Assembly (NCBI GenBank): GCA_030700225.1
Contig: JAUYJT010000068.1
Span: 1 to 53,276 of the forward strand
DNA length: 53,276 bases
Source of the DNA: Candidatus Nanopelagicales bacterium
Lineage (GTDB): Bacteria > Actinomycetota > Actinomycetes > S36-B12 > GCA-2699445
Direction: 5' to 3'
Positions 43,432 to 53,199 of the stretch are shown piece by piece; within the stretch, counting starts at the first letter, position 1; every line of letters starts with the position of its first letter. Under the pieces are notes generated by a model. It was not told the DNA's origin. It was given only the letters and a program-made list of their open reading frames with translations, and searched no databases. The position numbers and the translations under genes were made by a program.

Positions 43432-45585
43432 ATGACAGCGGACGTCGTCGGAGAGAAGACGACCCACGCTGGGCAACCACTCCGCGCGGCTGTGCCGGGA
43501 GACCCAACTGAAGGGGATCTGCCCGAGCTGCCGCCGGATCGCTTCCTGGACCGCGAGCTTTCGTGGCTCGCGTTCAATCATCGCGTTCTTGAGCTGGCCG
43601 AGGACAAGCGATTGCCGCTACTCGAGCGGGCCAGATACTGCGCGATCTTCGCCAGCAACCTTGACGAGTTCTTCATGGTCCGCGTCGCGGGCCTGAAGCG
43701 CCGGATCGCGACCGGGATCGCCGTCCGCGCCGCGAGCGGTCTGCTGCCCCGCGAACTGCTGGAGCGCATCTGGGATAGTGCGCGCGAGCAGATGCGCCGC
43801 CAGTCCGAATGCTTCGCCGACGACATCAAGCCCGCCCTGGACGAGGCCGGCATCGAGCTTCTGCACTGGGATGACCTGTCGCAGGACGAGCAACAACAGA
43901 TGCACGGATTCTTCCGGCGGCGAGTATTCCCGGTCCTGACTCCATTGGCCGTCGACCCGTCACACCCTTTCCCGTACATCTCCGGGCTGTCCCTGAACCT
44001 CGCCATAGTCGTGCGCAACGCCGAAACCGGCAACGAGCTGTTCGCCAGAGTCAAGGTGCCCCCGCTTCTTCCGCGGCTGGTGGCTGTCGGCGATGAACGG
44101 TTCATCCCGCTGGAGGACGTGATCGCGATCCACCTGGACCAGCTGTTCCCGGGCCTGGAGATCCTGCAGCACCACACCTTCCGCGTTACCCGCAACGAGG
44201 ATCTCGAAGTCGAAGAAGACGACGCCGAGAATCTGCTCAAGGCGCTTGAGCGAGAGCTGATGCGGCGCAGGTTCGGTCCGCCGGTGCGACTCGAAGTCGA
44301 AGGTTCAATCGACCCGTACGTGCTGAACCTGCTGGTTAGCGAGCTTGGTGTGGGGCCGGATGAGGTAGTCCAGCTGCCTGGGCCACTGGACCTGACCGCT
44401 TTGACGCGGATAACTGACCTGAACCGCGACGACCTCAAGCAGCCATCGTTCGTCCCCAAGACCAACCGTGACTTGGCGGAGGTGGAGTCAGCTTCACCTC
44501 CCGACGTGCTGGACGCGATCCGGCAGAAGGAAGTCCTGGTTCATCACCCGTACGACTCGTTCTCCACGTCCGTTCAGCGGTTCCTGGAACAAGCCGCGGC
44601 AGACCCGCAAGTGCTCGCCATCAAACAGACCCTTTATAGGACGAGCGGTGATTCCCCGATCATCGATGCTCTGACGGACGCGGCCGAGTCCGGTAAGCAG
44701 GTGCTGGCTCTGGTCGAAATCAAAGCGCGTTTCGACGAGCAAGCCAACATCAGATGGGGCCGCAAGCTTGAGCGCGCGGGTGTGCACGTCGTGTACGGAC
44801 TCGTGGGCTTGAAGACCCATTGCAAGCTGAGCATGGTCGTTCGCGACGACGGGGACATGCTGCGTCGCTACTGCCATATCGGGACGGGGAACTATCACCC
44901 CAAGACAGCGCGGCTGTATGAGGATTTCGGTCTGTTGACAACCGATCCAGCGATCGGCGAAGACGTAAGCCGACTGTTCAACGTCTTGTCCGGGTACTCG
45001 CTGAACACCGAGTATGAGCGTCTCCTGGTCGCGCCACGGTCCATCCGATCCGGGCTTCTGGAGCGCATCGAGTCAGAGATCGAGAACCACAGAAACGGAC
45101 TCCCCGCCAGGATCAGGTTCAAGTGCAACTCGATCGTTGATGAGCGCATCGTGGACAGCCTCTACCGCGCGGCTCAGGCGGGCGTCCCGGTCGATCTTTG
45201 GGTGAGGGGGATTTGCGCGGCCCGTCCTGGCATTCCTGACACCGGAGGCCGCCTGCGGGTGATAAGCATCTTGGGCAGGTTCTTGGAACATTCGCGAGCT
45301 TTCGAGTTCGCTAACAGCGGCAAGCCCGAAACGTGGATCGGCTCAGCGGACCTGATGCACCGCAACCTCGACAGGCGCGTTGAGGCACTGGTACGACTTC
45401 AGTCGGATGAGCATGTCGCCGAGATAGGAGCCCTCTTCGACATGGCGTTCGACCCGGCAACGTCGGCCTGGCATCTGGGCGAAAACGGAGACTGGACCCG
45501 TAGAATCCAATCATCGGACGGTTCTGAGTTGAACGACTACCAGGAATCGCTCATCCGGCTGAAGAGTGCCAAGCGAGGAGCGTGA
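43432..45585 (+). CDS. ppk: Polyphosphate kinase 1
   Basis: A 717-aa PPK1 making polyphosphate from ATP. Domain [25 protein letters not shown]; catalytic C1/C2 domains with phospho-His segments [11 protein letters not shown] and [23 protein letters not shown], and the C-terminal [17 protein letters not shown]. The length is typical. It is followed 3 nt later by the CYTH-CHAD gene and then mutT1 and pst, a phosphate/polyphosphate operon. Confidence 0.96.
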   Translation: MTADVVGEKTTHAGQPLRAAVPGDPTEGDLPELPPDRFLDRELSWLAFNHRVLELAEDKRLPLLERARYCAIFASNLDEFFMVRVAGLKRRIATGIAVRAASGLLPRELLERIWDSAREQMRRQSECFADDIKPALDEAGIELLHWDDLSQDEQQQMHGFFRRRVFPVLTPLAVDPSHPFPYISGLSLNLAIVVRNAETGNELFARVKVPPLLPRLVAVGDERFIPLEDVIAIHLDQLFPGLEILQHHTFRVTRNEDLEVEEDDAENLLKALERELMRRRFGPPVRLEVEGSIDPYVLNLLVSELGVGPDEVVQLPGPLDLTALTRITDLNRDDLKQPSFVPKTNRDLAEVESASPPDVLDAIRQKEVLVHHPYDSFSTSVQRFLEQAAADPQVLAIKQTLYRTSGDSPIIDALTDAAESGKQVLALVEIKARFDEQANIRWGRKLERAGVHVVYGLVGLKTHCKLSMVVRDDGDMLRRYCHIGTGNYHPKTARLYEDFGLLTTDPAIGEDVSRLFNVLSGYSLNTEYERLLVAPRSIRSGLLERIESEIENHRNGLPARIRFKCNSIVDERIVDSLYRAAQAGVPVDLWVRGICAARPGIPDTGGRLRVISILGRFLEHSRAFEFANSGKPETWIGSADLMHRNLDRRVEALVRLQSDEHVAEIGALFDMAFDPATSAWHLGENGDWTRRIQSSDGSELNDYQESLIRLKSAKRGA

Positions 45586-45587
45586 GC

Positions 45588-47192
45588 ATGTCGGAGAGCG
45601 GCGGCCCTCCAGATTTGCCATTCGCCGGGAGTGACGCAACGGCCGCGCACGCCGCGGAACCGTCGACCGTGCGCGAGGTTGAGAAGAAGCTGCGTATCCA
45701 TGCCCTGTTCAGACTCCCGCAGCTTGCGGGCAGCGTAGAGGGTCTGTCAGCCGTAGAACCTCAGCCCACCCGCGATCTGCTCGCGGTCTACCACGACACT
45801 TCGGACCTACGCCTCTTCCGATGGGGGATAACGCTGCGCCGACGCGAGGGCGGCCACGACGCCGGATGGCACATGAAACTGCCCGTCGATGATGAGGGCC
45901 AAGGAGTCCGGGACGAGATTCGCTTGCCTTTGAGCGCGGGGGAGGTCGGACACGTTCCAGCGGCTCTCTCGGACATCGTGATAGCCCTGACGCGGGAAGC
46001 CCCTCTTGTCCCCGTCGCGATACTGCGCACGGAGCGGGCGCCGTATCTGCTGTCGGACGCCAGCGGTGAGCCCACGCTCGAACTCGTCGATGACACCGTC
46101 TCGGTCCTCGACGCGGACAGGGTCGTCGCGCGGTTCCGCGAGATCGAGGTCGAGGCCCTGACGCCGGAGGCCGCCACCGATCCGCTTCTGGGAAGGGTCG
46201 TCACCTACCTCACGCAGTTCGGCGCCGTTCCCAGCACGTCATCGAAAGCGGCGACCGCCTTGGGGCCTCATGCCTCAGCGCCGCCGGACGTGATGCCGCC
46301 TGACACCGTTACGCCGAGCGACGCGGCCGGCGCGGCTGTGCGGGCCCACCTGGCCCGGCACGTTCGCAGACTGTTGATCCAGGATGTGAGAGTCCGCCGC
46401 GACTCCCCAGACTCGGTTCACCAGATGCGTGTCGCCGCACGCAGGATCCGAAGCGGGCTGCGCGCATTCTCCCCACTTGTGCAAGAGGAATGGGCGCGGC
46501 ATCTCCGCGACGAGCTGGGCTGGGTCGCCGGCGAGCTCGGCGCCGCCCGTGACACGGAGGTGATGCTCCAACGCCTCGAGGACCGCGCCGCGAGTTTGCC
46601 CCACGATGAAGCCGACCTTGCCACCTCCGCGATCGACAAGGCCCTGCGGGCCCGCCTTGTCGATGCCAGGGCGCACGCTCTGGCCGCCCTGCGCAGCGAG
46701 CGGCATCGCCAACTTCTCACCGAACTCGTCGAGGCGGTCCGATCGCCGCGTCTGACTCCTGAGTCCGACAAGCCATGCGTTGACGTTCTGCCCCCCCTGG
46801 TGGAGAAGGCCTGGATTCGGCTAGCGAAGGACGTCCGCAAGTTGCACATCGATAGCCCCGCCCATCCTTGGCATGAGACACGTATCGCGGCCAAGAAGGC
46901 CCGCTACGCGGCTGAGGCCGTCGAGCCGGTGTTCGGCAGACCGGCCAAGCGCCTCGCCACGGGACTGGCTGAAGTAACCGAGGTCCTCGGTGACCACCAG
47001 GACGCCTACGTCGCCCAGATGACGTTGAAGGAGCTCGCGTCCGACCCCGACGTCGACGGGCCAACCGGGTTCGCGATCGGACTATTGCATTCACTCGAAA
47101 TCGAGCACGAGATGTCGCTTCGGGCTGAATTCCGGCACTTGTGGCCAACGATGCGCAGAATGCATGACGAGACCTCGCTAGCCTCTGGCTGA
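45588..47192 (+). CDS. CYTH-CHAD domain protein
   Basis: A 534-aa protein: CYTH domain about 20-200 (EVEKKLRIHALF, RWGITLRRREGGHDAGWHMKLP), a triphosphate-processing fold, and CHAD domain about 245-525 (HQMRVAARRIRSGLRAF, WHETRIAAKKARYAAEAVEP) with conserved His binding polyphosphate. Close to ppk; probably binds or trims polyphosphate or triphosphate. ATG 45588 is favoured over GTG 45582 by AGGAG spacing. Confidence 0.92.
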   Translation: MSESGGPPDLPFAGSDATAAHAAEPSTVREVEKKLRIHALFRLPQLAGSVEGLSAVEPQPTRDLLAVYHDTSDLRLFRWGITLRRREGGHDAGWHMKLPVDDEGQGVRDEIRLPLSAGEVGHVPAALSDIVIALTREAPLVPVAILRTERAPYLLSDASGEPTLELVDDTVSVLDADRVVARFREIEVEALTPEAATDPLLGRVVTYLTQFGAVPSTSSKAATALGPHASAPPDVMPPDTVTPSDAAGAAVRAHLARHVRRLLIQDVRVRRDSPDSVHQMRVAARRIRSGLRAFSPLVQEEWARHLRDELGWVAGELGAARDTEVMLQRLEDRAASLPHDEADLATSAIDKALRARLVDARAHALAALRSERHRQLLTELVEAVRSPRLTPESDKPCVDVLPPLVEKAWIRLAKDVRKLHIDSPAHPWHETRIAAKKARYAAEAVEPVFGRPAKRLATGLAEVTEVLGDHQDAYVAQMTLKELASDPDVDGPTGFAIGLLHSLEIEHEMSLRAEFRHLWPTMRRMHDETSLASG

Positions 47193-48124
47193 TGAGTGAT
47201 GAACCGATCCGAGCAGCTGGAGTCGTGCTGCTCCGGCAAACATCACGCGGTCCGCAAACGCTCATGGTGCACAGGCCTAGCCACAAGGACTGGTCGTTGC
47301 CCAAAGGCAAGCTCGACCCAGGCGAGAGCACTGTCGCCGCCGCCATACGCGAGTGCGATGAGGAGACAGGGATCATCCCAGTTCTGGGAGTGCCACTGAA
47401 ACGCCAGACCTACCAGGCGATGGGTCGGAAGAAGACCGTCGACTACTGGACCGCGACGATCGGCCTGGACAATGGATTCGCACCTGACGGGGAGGTTGAC
47501 GAAGTCCGCTGGGCGTCCCTGGACGATGCTCGTGCGCGGTTGAGCTACGCCAGGGACGCCGAGCTGGTCGCGCGGGCCTTCGCCTCGCCGCAAACCTGGC
47601 CCCTGATAATCCTTCGCCACGCGGCCTCCGTCAAGCGTGGTGACTTCGACGGCCCCGACATCAGACGGCCGCTCACCGACAAGGGAAAAGCCGAGGCCCG
47701 GGGTCTCATCCCATTGCTAGCGGCCTACGGGGTGACTCACGTCCACAGCTCCGACGCCCTGCGCTGCCTGGAGACGGTGAGGCCATACGCGGAAGTCGCT
47801 CGCGCGAAGGTCGAAGCCGAACCTCTGCTCAGTGAGGCTGGCTACAAGGACCGCCCAAAGTCGACCCGGAGCCGGACACAGGCTCTGGCTGGCGAGCGCC
47901 GCAGCCTCGCGATTTGCAGCCATCGGCCGGTCTTGCCGAGCATGCTGACGAGCATTGGAGCACTCGGCAAGTCCGCAGCGCTCAAGCGTTCCACGCGAAC
48001 CACGATCCCGCCCGGAGGGATGATCGTGATACACCGCTCCTTCGTTAAGCATGGATGGTCGGTTGTCGCGGTGGAGCGACATGAGGGACCTCACCTGCCC
48101 GCCAAGGGAGGCCCGAGTAACTAG
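47192..48124 (+). CDS. mutT1: MutT1-like Nudix hydrolase with histidine-phosphatase domain
   Basis: A 310-aa two-domain protein: Nudix box GESTVAAAIRECDEETGI after LPKGKLDP, then a histidine-phosphatase domain from about 135 (LIILRHAASVKRGDFDG; ICSHRPVLPSML). In mycobacterial MutT1 the two cooperate to clear 8-oxo-dGTP and related nucleotides to monophosphate. Start ATG overlaps the CYTH-CHAD stop (TGATG). A diadenosine-tetraphosphate hydrolase role is possible. Confidence 0.9.
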   Translation: MSDEPIRAAGVVLLRQTSRGPQTLMVHRPSHKDWSLPKGKLDPGESTVAAAIRECDEETGIIPVLGVPLKRQTYQAMGRKKTVDYWTATIGLDNGFAPDGEVDEVRWASLDDARARLSYARDAELVARAFASPQTWPLIILRHAASVKRGDFDGPDIRRPLTDKGKAEARGLIPLLAAYGVTHVHSSDALRCLETVRPYAEVARAKVEAEPLLSEAGYKDRPKSTRSRTQALAGERRSLAICSHRPVLPSMLTSIGALGKSAALKRSTRTTIPPGGMIVIHRSFVKHGWSVVAVERHEGPHLPAKGGPSN

Positions 48125-48126
48125 AC

Positions 48127-48148
48127 GTTCACGGCGAGTTCACTCCGA
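48127..48148 (+). promoter_or_regulatory. PHO box (RegX3/PhoP direct repeats) upstream of pstS
   Basis: GTTCACGGCGA (48127-48137) and GTTCACTCCGA (48138-48148) are two 11-bp direct repeats, the layout of actinobacterial PHO boxes with GTTCAC cores 11 bp apart. They sit 94-116 bp upstream of the pstS start. RegX3 from 15187 is the natural binder. Confidence 0.75.
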
Positions 48149-48242
48149 ATGAGGCAAGGAGTCACGTGCCGCCCCTAGCGTCCGAGTGTCGGCGCTGATG
48201 CTGGCTCCCGCGTGGAGCGGGGAAAACGATGGAGGGAAGAGG

Positions 48243-49223
48243 ATGAGAACTAGACGTGCACTCACGGGAGTGCTAGCCGCAGCTGTAGCGGGGACGCTTG
48301 TGCTGGCGGCTTGCGGCAAGTCTGACGGTTCCGGCGGTTCAGACGCTTCTGGGACAGTGACGGCGGACGGCTCGTCCACTGTGGGCCCCCTGACTTCCGT
48401 GGCGGCCGAGCTCTTCAGGCAGCAAGCGCCAAACGTGAACGTCACGGTCGGTACGTCCGGAAGCGGCGGAGGTTTCGAGAAGTTCTGCCGAGACGAGACC
48501 GACATCTCTGATGCCTCCCGACCTATCAAGGACGTGGAGATCGAGGCGTGCAAGAAGAACAGTGTGCGCTACACCAAGCTCGTCGTGGCCAATGACGCGT
48601 TGACCGTCGTAGTGAACAAGTCGAACTCGTTCGCCAAGTGCCTGACAACGGGCCAGCTGAAGAAGATCTGGGAGCCCGGCTCCAAGATCAACAACTGGAA
48701 CCAAGTGGACTCGAAGTTCCCGAACCTGCCGCTTGAGCTGTTCGGACCGGGAACCGATTCCGGCACGTTCGACTACTTCACCGATGAGATCAACGGTGAG
48801 GAGGGAGCCAGCCGAACCGATTACACCCCCAGCGAGGACGACAACGTACTCGTTCAAGGAGTAGCCGGCTCCGCGGGCGGACTTGGCTACTTCGGGTACA
48901 CCTACTTCGAGGAGAACCCGGGCAAGCTGAACGCGGTGGAGATCAACGGCGGTAGCGGCTGCGTGGCCCCGTCACCTGAAACGTCCCGCGACGGCACGTA
49001 CACGCCGCTGTCTCGCCCGCTGTTCATCTACCCGTCCATCAACCGGCTCAGTTCCAACCCATCGCTGCGGCAGTTCCTGGACTACTACGTGGACAATAAC
49101 GCGCAGATCGCGAAGGACGCTCAGTACATCCCTTTGAGCGACAAGCAACGATCTGAGCTCAAGACGGCGTACGCCGATGCACTCAAGGAGGCTGGGGTCA
49201 GCTCATCCCCGGCGGTCGGCTAG
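48243..49223 (+). CDS. pstS: Phosphate ABC transporter substrate-binding lipoprotein
   Basis: A 326-aa lipoprotein: signal peptide with lipobox LAAC at about residue 22, then the phosphate-binding fold with GSSTVGPLTS, TSGSGGGFEKFCRDETDISDASRPI and PGTDSGTFDYF. ATG 48243 follows GGAGGG; the earlier in-frame start lacks an SD. First gene of pstSCAB and preceded by a PHO box. Confidence 0.96.
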   Translation: MRTRRALTGVLAAAVAGTLVLAACGKSDGSGGSDASGTVTADGSSTVGPLTSVAAELFRQQAPNVNVTVGTSGSGGGFEKFCRDETDISDASRPIKDVEIEACKKNSVRYTKLVVANDALTVVVNKSNSFAKCLTTGQLKKIWEPGSKINNWNQVDSKFPNLPLELFGPGTDSGTFDYFTDEINGEEGASRTDYTPSEDDNVLVQGVAGSAGGLGYFGYTYFEENPGKLNAVEINGGSGCVAPSPETSRDGTYTPLSRPLFIYPSINRLSSNPSLRQFLDYYVDNNAQIAKDAQYIPLSDKQRSELKTAYADALKEAGVSSSPAVG

Positions 49224-49241
49224 GAGGCAGGGTAGTCGTCT

Positions 49242-50192
49242 ATGGGAGTAACAGGACTGCGCCCAAGGAGCGCCCCAGCCCCGGACGGGAGTCTGGACCT
49301 GGGGCGCTCCTCACCCCGCTACGGCGAGGCCGTGATCAAGGGCTTGCTGACCGCGGCCGCCGCCGTCACGATTCTCACCACTGTCGGGATCATCTGGGCC
49401 CTGATCGTCCCGACAGTTCAATTCTTCCAGGCTGTGTCGATTCCCGATTTCCTCTTCGGCACCGAGTGGTCGCCTCTGTTCGCCGACCCCAAGTTCGGGG
49501 TTCTGCCGCTGGTCAGCGGCACCCTGGTGATCACGGCGATCGCGTGCGTGGTGGCGATTCCGCTAGGACTGCTGTCGGCGATCTACCTTTCGGAATTCGC
49601 CAAGCCGAAGGTTCGCCGGACCATCAAACCGATTCTGGAGGTGCTGGCCGGAATCCCCACAGTGATCTTCGGCTTCTTCGCGCTCGAGTTCGTGACGCAA
49701 GTGATCCTGAAGGCCATATGGCCCGACATCGGAGTCTTCAACGCGCTGTCCGCCGGTCTGGTCATGGGCGTGATGATCATCCCCACCGTCGCATCGTTGT
49801 CCGAAGACGCGATGTCGGCAGTTCCTCGCAGTCTGCGCGAAGCGGGATACGCCCTGGGCTCATCGAGGAGTCAGGTGGCCACAAGGGTCGTCGTTCCAGC
49901 CGCGCTGTCGGGAATCATCGCGGCCTTCGTACTGGCGGTTTCGCGCGCGATCGGCGAGACAATGATCGTCGCCATCGCGGCCGGCCTGCAGCCGCGACTG
50001 AGTTTGAACGTGCTTGAAGGCATGCAGACAATGACCTCATTCATCGCCGCCGCTGGGTCGGGCGACCAGCCGACCGACTCAATCGGCTACAAGACAATCT
50101 TCGCGGTGGGTTCATTGCTGTTCGTCATGACGTTCCTGATGAACCTGTTCAGCATCAGGCTGGTACGCAAGTACCGGGAGGTCTACGAATGA
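49242..50192 (+). CDS. pstC: Phosphate ABC transporter permease PstC
   Basis: A 316-aa permease with six membrane helices; the EAA-type loop that contacts PstB is [32 protein letters not shown]. Cytoplasmic N-terminus of about 30 residues. AGGAGG upstream. Overlaps pstA by 4 nt (ATGA). Confidence 0.95.
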   Translation: MGVTGLRPRSAPAPDGSLDLGRSSPRYGEAVIKGLLTAAAAVTILTTVGIIWALIVPTVQFFQAVSIPDFLFGTEWSPLFADPKFGVLPLVSGTLVITAIACVVAIPLGLLSAIYLSEFAKPKVRRTIKPILEVLAGIPTVIFGFFALEFVTQVILKAIWPDIGVFNALSAGLVMGVMIIPTVASLSEDAMSAVPRSLREAGYALGSSRSQVATRVVVPAALSGIIAAFVLAVSRAIGETMIVAIAAGLQPRLSLNVLEGMQTMTSFIAAAGSGDQPTDSIGYKTIFAVGSLLFVMTFLMNLFSIRLVRKYREVYE

Positions 50193-51046
50193 GGAACATC
50201 CGGCGCGCCCCAGTCAAGGACATGGCCTTCGCTGGGCTCCTCTTCGTGGCGCTGGCAATCGCCCTAGTCTCCCTGGCGGCGCTCCTTGGATTCATCAGCA
50301 TCGAAGGCTGGCCGAGGCTGACGCCGACCCTCTGGGAGAACATGCCGTCGGTCCGTCTGCCCGAACTCGCTGGCGCGCAATCAGCCATCACAGGAACCCT
50401 TTGGGTCTTGAGCACTACCGCGGTGATCTGCCTTCCCGTCGGGATCATGGCGGCGATCTATCTGGAGGAGTACGCCAACCCGACGAGCCGCTTCTACCGG
50501 CTCGTTGAGATCAATATCCAGAATCTGGCGGCCGTGCCCTCCATCGTTTACGGGATCCTGGGACTGGGCGTGATAGCCCGAGCGCTCGCCCTTGGCCAGA
50601 CCGTGATCACGGCGGCCCTGACACTGTCTTTGTTGGTCCTGCCGATCGTGATCATCTCCACCAGAGAAGCCTTGCGTGCTGTTCCGTCCTCCATCCGATT
50701 CGGGTCGATGGCACTCGGGGCCACCAAGTGGCAGACCACGTGGCGCTCAGTGCTGCCAGCGGCGATACCGGGCACGGCTACCGGAGCCATACTGGCCCTG
50801 TCGCGGGCGATCGGGGAAGCGGCTCCGCTGATAATGCTTGGGGCTGTCACGTTCATCACGTTCAACCCGTCCGGACTGTCCAGCACCTACACCGTTATCC
50901 CAATCCAGATCTACAACTGGGTATCCCAATCCAGGGCTGAGTATCAGGTGCTCGCAGCCGCGCTGTGCATTGTTCTGCTCGTGATTCTGTTGATAATGAA
51001 CGGGATCGCCATCTTCCTTCGAAACCGCTACCAAAGGCGCTGGTGA
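50189..51046 (+). CDS. pstA: Phosphate ABC transporter permease PstA
   Basis: A 285-aa permease with six membrane helices and the EAA loop [37 protein letters not shown]. Forms the channel with PstC. Its stop abuts the pstB ATG. Confidence 0.95.
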   Translation: MRNIRRAPVKDMAFAGLLFVALAIALVSLAALLGFISIEGWPRLTPTLWENMPSVRLPELAGAQSAITGTLWVLSTTAVICLPVGIMAAIYLEEYANPTSRFYRLVEINIQNLAAVPSIVYGILGLGVIARALALGQTVITAALTLSLLVLPIVIISTREALRAVPSSIRFGSMALGATKWQTTWRSVLPAAIPGTATGAILALSRAIGEAAPLIMLGAVTFITFNPSGLSSTYTVIPIQIYNWVSQSRAEYQVLAAALCIVLLVILLIMNGIAIFLRNRYQRRW

Positions 51047-51892
51047 ATGACTGTGTTTGCTGCCAATCCCTCCGCACTGTTCACGCAGATCGCAGGACCC
51101 AAATCCGATCCATTGGCCGAACCACTGGTTGATCTCGAATCCGTCGGCGTGTACTACGGCGACTACTACGCGGTCCGCGATGTCAGTCTGGTCATGCGGA
51201 GGAATGAGATCACGGCACTGATCGGACCGTCCGGATGTGGCAAGTCCTCGCTTCTGCGTTGCCTGAACCGCATGAACGACTTGATCCCAGGAGCCCGGGT
51301 CGTCGGGACCGTCACGGTCCAGGGCACGGACATCTATGGACCCGAGATCGACCCAATCGAAGTGCGGCGTCACGTGGGCATGGTCTTCCAGAAGCCCAAT
51401 CCGTTCCCGAAGTCGATCTACGACAACGTGGCCTACGGCCCCAGGGCACAGGGGAAGAAGCACGACCTGGACGACACCGTCGAGCGCGCTTTGACCAGCG
51501 CGGCCCTATGGGACGAGGTGAAGGACAAGTTGCGGTCCAACGCACTGTCCTTGTCAGGCGGACAGCAGCAGCGGTTGTGCATCGCTCGGTGCATCGCCGT
51601 GCAGCCACAAGTGATCCTCATGGACGAGCCCTGCGCGTCATTGGACCCGATCGCGACCGGCAAGATCGAGGACCTGATGCGTCAGCTAGCGGACGATTAC
51701 ACCATCGTGATAGTCACCCACAACATGCAGCAGGCCGCGCGCGTGTCAGATCGCACCGCCTTCTTCACTGCCGAACTCGATTCCGACGGCGTCCGCCATG
51801 GCCGCCTCGTCGAATACGGCGTAACTCATCAGATCTTCACAGCGCCGGTGGACCAACGGACCGAGGACTACGTTTCCGGCCGTTTCGGCTGA
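51047..51892 (+). CDS. pstB: Phosphate ABC transporter ATPase PstB
   Basis: A 281-aa ATPase: Walker [15 protein letters not shown]-loop [20 protein letters not shown] signature [14 protein letters not shown], Walker [15 protein letters not shown]-loop [11 protein letters not shown]. Powers phosphate import with PstC/PstA. N-terminal extension of about 25 residues is longer than in E. coli PstB (257 aa). Confidence 0.97.
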   Translation: MTVFAANPSALFTQIAGPKSDPLAEPLVDLESVGVYYGDYYAVRDVSLVMRRNEITALIGPSGCGKSSLLRCLNRMNDLIPGARVVGTVTVQGTDIYGPEIDPIEVRRHVGMVFQKPNPFPKSIYDNVAYGPRAQGKKHDLDDTVERALTSAALWDEVKDKLRSNALSLSGGQQQRLCIARCIAVQPQVILMDEPCASLDPIATGKIEDLMRQLADDYTIVIVTHNMQQAARVSDRTAFFTAELDSDGVRHGRLVEYGVTHQIFTAPVDQRTEDYVSGRFG

Positions 51893-51911
51893 TCGAATCA
51901 GAGGAGACTCC

Positions 51912-52220
51912 GTGGCGAGCAGTACTGACCCGCGCACTACGCACGTCGTCATGTTCCGGCTGGTGGACCCAGCCGACGTCGAGGAAGCTCTCGTCCGCCT
52001 GCGCGGCATGGCGGGACGTATCCGGAGTCTGCGCTCCATCCGAGCGGGCCGGAACTCCAACGCCTCCCCCGCTGCTTTCGATGTCGTCCTGGTCACCGAG
52101 CATGACGACCCGGCGGGACTCGCCGAGTACGCCGCGCATCCTGTTCACCAGGAGGTCCTCGCGTGGCTGAAGGCCCGTTGGACCGACCGCGCGGTAGTGG
52201 ATACCGACCGGTTAGCTTGA
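51912..52220 (+). CDS. Stress-responsive Dabb (A/B barrel) protein
   Basis: A 102-aa ferredoxin-like dimeric alpha-beta barrel protein with TTHVVMFRLVDPADVEEALVRL, GRNSNASPAAFDVVLVTEHDD and AEYAAHPVHQEVLAWLK, the Dabb signature. Function unclear; some are heme- or polyketide-related, others stress-induced. GTG follows GAGGAG, 19 nt after pstB. Confidence 0.85.
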   Translation: MASSTDPRTTHVVMFRLVDPADVEEALVRLRGMAGRIRSLRSIRAGRNSNASPAAFDVVLVTEHDDPAGLAEYAAHPVHQEVLAWLKARWTDRAVVDTDRLA

Positions 52221-52300
52221 TCTGTGGCTGCCAGTGAATCTGCCCGAAACGGCGGAACAGCGCACATGGCTACGATGATGGATTCAACGAAGGAAGGTCG

Positions 52301-53092
52301 ATGACCCAACGTCTTTCACACATTATTGTCGTCCTAGCCCTTGGCCTGGCTTTAGCGGGCTGCGTAAGCGCGACGGACACGCCTGACGCGCCGAGCGGAT
52401 CGGCGTCAACTTCCGCGGACGGCGTGTCCGCGATCGTGGTGCAGGCTGGCGAGCAGACGCTGGCCACGGGGAGCGCGCGCTTCTCAGCGACCATGACAAC
52501 GCCCGGATCGGCTGGCACACAGGTAACCATGGATGGCACGGTCAACTTCGCGAAGAACGAGGTCGAGGCCAACCTGAAGAGCAAGGGTCCAGGCGGGAAT
52601 GGGCGGATGCGACTCATCTCCGCGGACGGCGTCCTGTATATCAAGACCAACCAGGCCCCGAAATGGATGAAGACCACCGCCGGACAGCTCGGCGAGATCG
52701 CGTCGCCAAGCGAGGGTCTGGCCAATCTCGATTCGATCACCGGCATGAAGAAGGTCGGAAGCGAGAAGGTGGCGGGCGTGCGGGCGACCAAGTACCAAGG
52801 CACCCTCGACCTTCTGACGGCGCTCGGGTCGGCCAGCATGAGCGACGAGAATCGCCAGGCTCTGGAACAGCAGATGCAGGGCGCGACGGCCAAAGTCACC
52901 GTCTGGATCGACGGCGACGGTCGTGTACTTCAGTTCAAGCACAAGGGCGATATCGTCACCGCTGAGGGCCTCGGCGTGCAGTACGAAAGCACGATGCGCT
53001 TCTACGACTTCGGCGTGGCTTCCAACATCAAACCGCCGCCCGCTTCTGACGTCGTGGATGCCGGGGAGCTGACGGACATGGTCACGAAATAG
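52301..53092 (+). CDS. LppX/LprAFG-like lipoprotein
   Basis: A 263-aa lipoprotein: lipobox LAGC (about residue 18-21), then a beta-half-barrel with a hydrophobic cavity, SARFSATMTTPGSAGTQVTMDGTVNFAKN, VLYIKTNQAPKWMK and GVRATKYQGTLDLL. Similar to actinobacterial LppX/LprG, which carry lipids across the envelope. AAGGAAGG precedes ATG. Substrate unknown. Confidence 0.75.
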   Translation: MTQRLSHIIVVLALGLALAGCVSATDTPDAPSGSASTSADGVSAIVVQAGEQTLATGSARFSATMTTPGSAGTQVTMDGTVNFAKNEVEANLKSKGPGGNGRMRLISADGVLYIKTNQAPKWMKTTAGQLGEIASPSEGLANLDSITGMKKVGSEKVAGVRATKYQGTLDLLTALGSASMSDENRQALEQQMQGATAKVTVWIDGDGRVLQFKHKGDIVTAEGLGVQYESTMRFYDFGVASNIKPPPASDVVDAGELTDMVTK

Positions 53093-53183
53093 CTTCAACC
53101 CGGCGATCGGCGATCCCCCGCCGGGGCTCCGGGCACCGGGGGCGCGTGTCGTTGGGTGGGGTTGTCGGGGGGGTCGATTAGTA

Positions 53184-53199
53184 TCGGACACATGTTCGA
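53184..53199. promoter_or_regulatory. SOS (LexA) box overlapping the start of the second DUF222-type gene
   Basis: TCGGACACATGTTCGA matches the mycobacterial-type consensus TCGAAC-N4-GTTCGA at 11 of 12 arm positions. The ATG (53192-53194) lies across the spacer and right arm. TAGTAT (53179-53184) looks like a -10 element placing the transcript start at about the ATG, so the mRNA may be leaderless and LexA would block initiation directly. Confidence 0.7.
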
